From NCBI GenBank assembly GCA_943329505.2, contig CALQED020000034.1, positions 1-8,989 on the forward strand: a stretch of DNA of 8,989 bases, written 5' to 3'. The notes under the pieces were generated by a model, which was given only the letters and a program-made list of their open reading frames with translations, did no database searches and was not told the DNA's origin. Source of the stretch: Polynucleobacter meluiroseus (GTDB lineage Bacteria > Pseudomonadota > Gammaproteobacteria > Burkholderiales > Burkholderiaceae). Numbering within the stretch: position 1 is the stretch's first letter; the number at the start of each line of letters is the position of its first letter. Positions 5,849-8,989 of the stretch are shown here, one piece after another. The position numbers and the translations under genes are program-made.

Positions 5849-7264
5849 ATGACGAAGACCGTCGCTGATGTGATGAAGTTAGTTAAAGAGAAAGAATGTA
5901 CTTTTGTTGATTTCCGCTTTGTAGATACAAAGGGTAAAGAGCAGCACACGACTGTTCCTATTTCTGCTTTTGACGAAGATAAATTTGAGAGCGGTCATGC
6001 ATTTGACGGTTCATCTATCGCTGGCTGGAAAGGTATTGAAGCTTCTGACATGTTGCTCAAACCAGATCCAACCGCTGCCTATATCGATCCATTCTATGAA
6101 GAGCCAACTTTGGTGTTGACTTGCGATGTGATTGAGCCAGCTGATGGTAAAGGTTACGACCGTGATCCACGCTCTATTGCAAAACGCGCTGAAGCTTATT
6201 TGAAGAGCACCGGTTTGGGTGATACAGCTTACTTTGGCCCAGAGCCAGAGTTCTTTATTTTTGATGGCGTTCGTTGGGGTGCCGATATGCAGGGTTGCTT
6301 CGTGAAGATTGATTCCGAAGAAGCCCCATGGTCATCTAGTCTCGAAATCGAAGGCGGCAATCCTGGTCACCGTCCAGGTAAAAAGGGCGGATATTTCCCA
6401 GTAGCTCCGGTGGATACATTCCAAGATATGCGTTCTGAGATGTGCTTAATCCTCGAATCATTAGGCATTCCAGTAGAAGTACATCACCATGAAGTTGCTG
6501 GTCAAGGACAGAATGAATTAGGCACCAAGTTCAGCACCTTAGTACAACGCGCTGACTGGACGATCTGGCAAAAATATGTTGTTCAAAACGTTGCCCATGC
6601 TTATGGCAAAACCGCAACCTTCATGCCTAAGCCAGTGGTTGGCGATAACGGCTCTGGTATGCACGTTCACCAATCTGTTTGGAAAAACGGTGAGAACTTG
6701 TTTGCTGGCAATGGTTATGCAGGTTTGTCAGAGTTCGCGCTTTACTATATCGGCGGCATCATCAAGCACGCTAAGGCATTGAATGCGATTACCAACCCAG
6801 GTACTAACTCATACAAGCGTTTGGTTCCAGGCTTTGAGGCCCCAGTAAAGTTGGCTTACTCAGCACGTAACCGTTCTGCTTCTATCCGTATTCCACACGT
6901 GTCTAGTCCTAAGGGTCGCCGTATTGAAACACGCTTCCCTGATCCATTAGCAAACCCATACTTGGCATTCTCTGCCTTGTTGATGGCTGGCTTGGATGGT
7001 GTGCAGAATAAGATTCACCCTGGCGATGCTGCTGACAAGAACTTGTATGACTTGCCACCAGAAGAAGATGCGAAGATCCCAACCGTTTGCGCAAGCTTGG
7101 AAGAAGCCTTGGCAGCACTCGAGAAGGATCATGAGTTCTTGACACGCGGTGGTGTGTTTACTGAGTCAATGCTTGATGCCTATATCAATTTGAAGATGGA
7201 AGATGTCACACGTTTCCGTATGACGACTCATCCTATCGAATTTGATATGTATTACTCCCTGTAA
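5849..7264 (+). CDS. glnA: Glutamine synthetase, type I
   Basis: GlnA condenses glutamate and ammonia to glutamine using ATP and works as a cytoplasmic dodecamer. From ATG 5849 the product has 471 residues, the normal GS-I length. Visible family signatures are FDGSSIAGW near residue 52, the catalytic-domain entry [11 protein letters not shown], the metal-ligand stretch [31 protein letters not shown] and [26 protein letters not shown] and [22 protein letters not shown] follow. The adenylylation loop NLYDLPPEE is present with the target tyrosine at about Tyr400, so control by GlnE-type adenylyltransferase and PII is expected. The frame extends 23 codons further upstream to ATG 5780, but the strong ribosome site and the family N-terminus ([16 protein letters not shown]) fix the start. 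Upstream NtrC dyads and a sigma-54-like element suggest nitrogen-limited induction. It is followed after 14 nt by ntrB, with a terminator inside that gene. Confidence 0.98.
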   Translation: MTKTVADVMKLVKEKECTFVDFRFVDTKGKEQHTTVPISAFDEDKFESGHAFDGSSIAGWKGIEASDMLLKPDPTAAYIDPFYEEPTLVLTCDVIEPADGKGYDRDPRSIAKRAEAYLKSTGLGDTAYFGPEPEFFIFDGVRWGADMQGCFVKIDSEEAPWSSSLEIEGGNPGHRPGKKGGYFPVAPVDTFQDMRSEMCLILESLGIPVEVHHHEVAGQGQNELGTKFSTLVQRADWTIWQKYVVQNVAHAYGKTATFMPKPVVGDNGSGMHVHQSVWKNGENLFAGNGYAGLSEFALYYIGGIIKHAKALNAITNPGTNSYKRLVPGFEAPVKLAYSARNRSASIRIPHVSSPKGRRIETRFPDPLANPYLAFSALLMAGLDGVQNKIHPGDAADKNLYDLPPEEDAKIPTVCASLEEALAALEKDHEFLTRGGVFTESMLDAYINLKMEDVTRFRMTTHPIEFDMYYSL

Positions 7265-7267
7265 GCG

Positions 7268-7273
7268 AAGGAG
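7268..7273 (+). promoter_or_regulatory. Shine-Dalgarno sequence setting the TTG start of ntrB
   Basis: AAGGAG lies five bases before TTG 7279, almost directly after the glnA stop (7262-7264). It supports TTG as the true start, which places the hairpin at 7312-7338 inside the coding sequence. No comparable ribosome site precedes the later in-frame candidates (TTG 7345, ATG 7357). Confidence 0.8.
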
Positions 7274-7278
7274 AGAAC

Positions 7279-8412
7279 TTGAGCGCAGGTTTGTTGCGCA
7301 ATTCGTTCAAGGGAGCAGCTACGGCTGCTCCTTTTTTTCCGACATTGCTCGATCAGATGCCTAATGCCATTGTGGTATTTGAGGCAGAGAACCAACAATT
7401 GGTTTATGTGAACCCGGCTGCTGAATCAGCCTTGGACCTTTCACGTAAATCACTTGAGGGTCAATCTGTATATGATTTATTTGGTGATAACACAGCCCTA
7501 AACAGCATGATTTCAGAAGTGAAACATGGGCATGTATTGGCTCAACGCCAAGAGATGGTTTTGCATTCCTTGCCGGGTAGCATTCATCAGGATTCGATTC
7601 CGGCCCACGTGGTGATTGCCGCACTGGAAGACCCAGCATTGATCATGATGGAGTGGTTTCCCATAGATCAGCAGTTGCGGAGTGAGCGCGATGAGCGGGT
7701 AACGCAGCAAGTGGAGGCCAATAAGCAGTTAATGCGCAATTTAGCGCATGAGATTAAAAACCCATTAGGTGGCATTCGTGGTGCAGCGCAATTATTAGAG
7801 TTTGAGTTGCCTGAAAAAGGTTTGCGTGAGTACACGCAAGTCATCATTAAAGAATCTGATCGCTTACAAACCTTAGTGGATCGCCTTTTGGCGCCCCATC
7901 GCAAAGCGCACGTCATGGAGGCCTTCAATGTCCATGAAGCACTTGAGCGGGTGCGTAGCTTAGTGATGGCAGAGTTTCCTAAAGGCTTGAGGATTATTCG
8001 TAACTATGACACTAGCTTGCCCGATGTCATGGGTGATCGTGAACAGTTAATTCAGGCAGTACTCAATATTGTCCATAATGCCGCGCAGGCCCTTACTGAA
8101 GAGATTAGTCAGGGCATTGCTCAAATCGAATTAAAAACTCGGGTAGCGCGTTCAGTCACCATTGCTAAGCATCGCTATAAGTTGGCGATGGATTTGCATG
8201 TAATTGATAACGGCCCTGGCATTCCAGAAGAAATTATTGAACGCATCTTCTTCCCATTAGTTTCTGGGCGAGAGGGTGGCAGTGGCTTAGGTCTTACTTT
8301 GGCGCAAACTTTTGTGCAACAACACCGGGGCTTTATTGCTTGTGATAGCCGCCCTGGACGTACCGATTTTCATATACAAATTCCATATCGCACGCAGGAG
8401 AAAACATCATGA
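7279..8412 (+). CDS. glnL: Nitrogen regulation sensor histidine kinase NtrB (GlnL)
   Basis: NtrB is the cytoplasmic kinase/phosphatase of NtrC, controlled by PII. The 377-residue product has a PAS domain from about 22 to 130 (LLDQMPNAIVVFEAENQQLVYVNPAAE) and a HisKA domain with the H-box NLAHEIKNPLGGIRGAAQLL (phospho-acceptor His157). The ATPase domain follows, with N-box LNIVHNAAQAL (N263, N267), G1 DNGPGIPEE (D310) and the G2-like GREGGSGLGL (330-339). There are no membrane segments, as in NtrB. TTG 7279 with AAGGAG five bases upstream is the best start. Residues 1-21 are a tail before the PAS domain, and codons 12-20 encode GAATAAPFF from a terminator-like hairpin, so this tail may exist mainly for RNA reasons. 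Its stop overlaps the ntrC start by four bases (ATGA). Confidence 0.95.
   Translation: MSAGLLRNSFKGAATAAPFFPTLLDQMPNAIVVFEAENQQLVYVNPAAESALDLSRKSLEGQSVYDLFGDNTALNSMISEVKHGHVLAQRQEMVLHSLPGSIHQDSIPAHVVIAALEDPALIMMEWFPIDQQLRSERDERVTQQVEANKQLMRNLAHEIKNPLGGIRGAAQLLEFELPEKGLREYTQVIIKESDRLQTLVDRLLAPHRKAHVMEAFNVHEALERVRSLVMAEFPKGLRIIRNYDTSLPDVMGDREQLIQAVLNIVHNAAQALTEEISQGIAQIELKTRVARSVTIAKHRYKLAMDLHVIDNGPGIPEEIIERIFFPLVSGREGGSGLGLTLAQTFVQQHRGFIACDSRPGRTDFHIQIPYRTQEKTS
7283..7299 (+). other. Small hairpin just after the ntrB start codon
   Basis: GCGCA (7283-7287) and TGCGC (7295-7299) are perfect inverted repeats around a 7-nt loop, beginning directly after the TTG codon. The stem is short and could be chance. 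Because it lies between the ntrB ribosome site and the intrinsic terminator at 7312, it could slow the first ribosomes on ntrB and so influence whether the terminator folds. Confidence 0.35.
7312..7338 (+). terminator. Rho-independent terminator inside the start of ntrB
   Basis: The stem GGAGCAGC (7312-7319) and GCTGCTCC (7324-7331) is a perfect 8-bp GC-rich pairing closed by TACG, a C(UNCG)G-type stable tetraloop. Seven T follow directly (7332-7338). The AAG before the stem can also pair with the first T residues. This is the form of an efficient intrinsic terminator for transcripts leaving glnA (stop 7262-7264), yet it sits in codons 12-20 of ntrB. It would lower ntrB-ntrC relative to glnA. 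I see no second terminator between glnA and ntrB. Confidence 0.85.
8396..8400 (+). promoter_or_regulatory. Shine-Dalgarno sequence of ntrC within ntrB
   Basis: AGGAG lies eight bases before ATG 8409, inside the last codons of ntrB. Together with the ATGA overlap it indicates coupled translation of the kinase and its response regulator. Confidence 0.75.
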
Positions 8413-8989
8413 AACCAATTTGGATTGTTGACGATGACCAATCTATTCGTTGGGTCTTGGAGAAGGCCTTAGCGCGGGAGAAGATCCCTCATAAGAGTTT
8501 CTCTAATCCCAACGATGTTCTCAATGCTTTAGAAAAAGAAACTCCACAAGTGTTGATTTCTGATATTCGCATGCCTCGGGGTAATGGCTTGGACTTATTG
8601 CAGCACGTTAAAGCGAGCCATCCAAACTTACCGGTCATCATCATGACGGCATATTCGGATTTGGATTCTGCAGTGTCATCATTTCAAGGGGGAGCGTTTG
8701 AGTACCTCACTAAACCCTTTGATATTGAAAAGGCAGTAGAACTGATTCATCGTGCGATAGAGCAAGGTATTCGCACTGAATCTGGCGCTAAAGAATCGGC
8801 TGGCTGGAGGCCCGAATCTACTGAGATCATTGGCCAGGCTCCTGCAATGCAAGAGATCTTCCGTGCAATTGGTCGTCTCGCTCAATCGCATGCAACGGTG
8901 CTGATTACTGGAGAATCCGGTGCAGGTAAAGAGTTGGTAGCGCATGCCCTACATAAGCATAGCCCGAGAGCAAAGGGTCCGTTTGTATC
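8409..8989 (+). CDS. glnG: Nitrogen regulation response regulator NtrC (GlnG), N-terminal part (cut by window end)
   Basis: The first 193 codons of an NtrC-type sigma-54 activator are present. The receiver domain (about 1-120) has the acidic pocket DDD (8-10), phospho-acceptor Asp52 in SDIRMPRGNG, Thr80 in IIMTAYSD and Lys102 in LTKPF. A linker of about 20 residues leads to the AAA+ domain, which starts with EIIGQAPAMQEIF and the Walker A motif GESGAGKE (168-175). The GAFTGA loop, Walker B and the C-terminal helix-turn-helix lie past the window edge, so sigma-54 contact and DNA binding are inferred from family and context. ATG 8409 overlaps the ntrB stop by four bases. Phosphorylated NtrC should bind the two dyads upstream of glnA (5650-5668 and 5704-5718), closing a feedback loop on this operon. 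Confidence 0.95.
   Translation, partial: MKPIWIVDDDQSIRWVLEKALAREKIPHKSFSNPNDVLNALEKETPQVLISDIRMPRGNGLDLLQHVKASHPNLPVIIMTAYSDLDSAVSSFQGGAFEYLTKPFDIEKAVELIHRAIEQGIRTESGAKESAGWRPESTEIIGQAPAMQEIFRAIGRLAQSHATVLITGESGAGKELVAHALHKHSPRAKGPFV

Noticed and set aside
7345..7359. Later ntrB starts (TTG 7345, ATG 7357) placing the hairpin outside the gene
   Set aside because: Neither has a ribosome site, and ATG 7357 would trim the first PAS helix. TTG 7279 has AAGGAG at ideal spacing. Experimental N-terminal data could still overturn this.
8679..8945. Minus-strand open frame opposite ntrC
   Set aside because: It is a shadow of the conserved ntrC frame, with no ribosome site or recognisable domain. The other minus-strand frames opposite hrpA, glnA, ntrB and the membrane-protein genes were rejected on the same grounds.

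Overview
The window looks like the chromosome of a betaproteobacterium of the Burkholderiaceae. The protein repertoire, the moderate GC content and the gene order (HrpA, EI24, CinA-like, glnA-ntrB-ntrC) make a Polynucleobacter-type freshwater bacterium the best guess. All eight genes are on the + strand and tightly packed. The organism call is inferred from protein character and gene order, without any database search.

Left part (2-5642): the window opens inside the 3' end of an HrpA-type RNA helicase (DUF3418 region). It continues with five closely spaced genes: a secreted YVTN/YncE-like beta-propeller protein, a secreted CE4 (NodB-type) polysaccharide deacetylase, a membrane fatty acid hydroxylase/sterol desaturase family protein, an EI24-domain membrane protein and a stand-alone CinA N-terminal (COG1058) domain protein. 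Gaps are 3-29 nt or an 8-nt overlap, so these five probably form one operon. The first three all point to the cell envelope, but no specific pathway can be named.

Right part (5643-8989): this is a classic nitrogen-control locus. A 206-nt intergenic region carries two NtrC-type dyads (GCAC-N7-GTGC, centres 52 bp apart) and an imperfect sigma-54 -24/-12 element. Together they would put the dyads at about -136 and -84 from the predicted start of glnA transcription. Next come glnA (GS type I with the adenylylation tyrosine), ntrB/glnL (PAS-HisKA-HATPase, TTG start) and the 5' part of ntrC/glnG (receiver domain plus the start of the AAA+ domain, cut by the window edge). NtrB phosphorylates NtrC. 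NtrC-P, made in the same operon, should activate the glnA promoter.

The most striking signal is a textbook rho-independent terminator (8-bp perfect GC-rich stem, TACG tetraloop of the UNCG class, seven T) at 7312-7338. It lies inside the ntrB reading frame, in codons 12-20, rather than in the 14-nt glnA-ntrB gap. It probably sets a high glnA to low ntrBC ratio and may depend on ntrB translation. I see no mobile elements, CRISPR arrays, tRNA or rRNA genes, and no convincing gene on the - strand. No gap between genes exceeds 300 bases.
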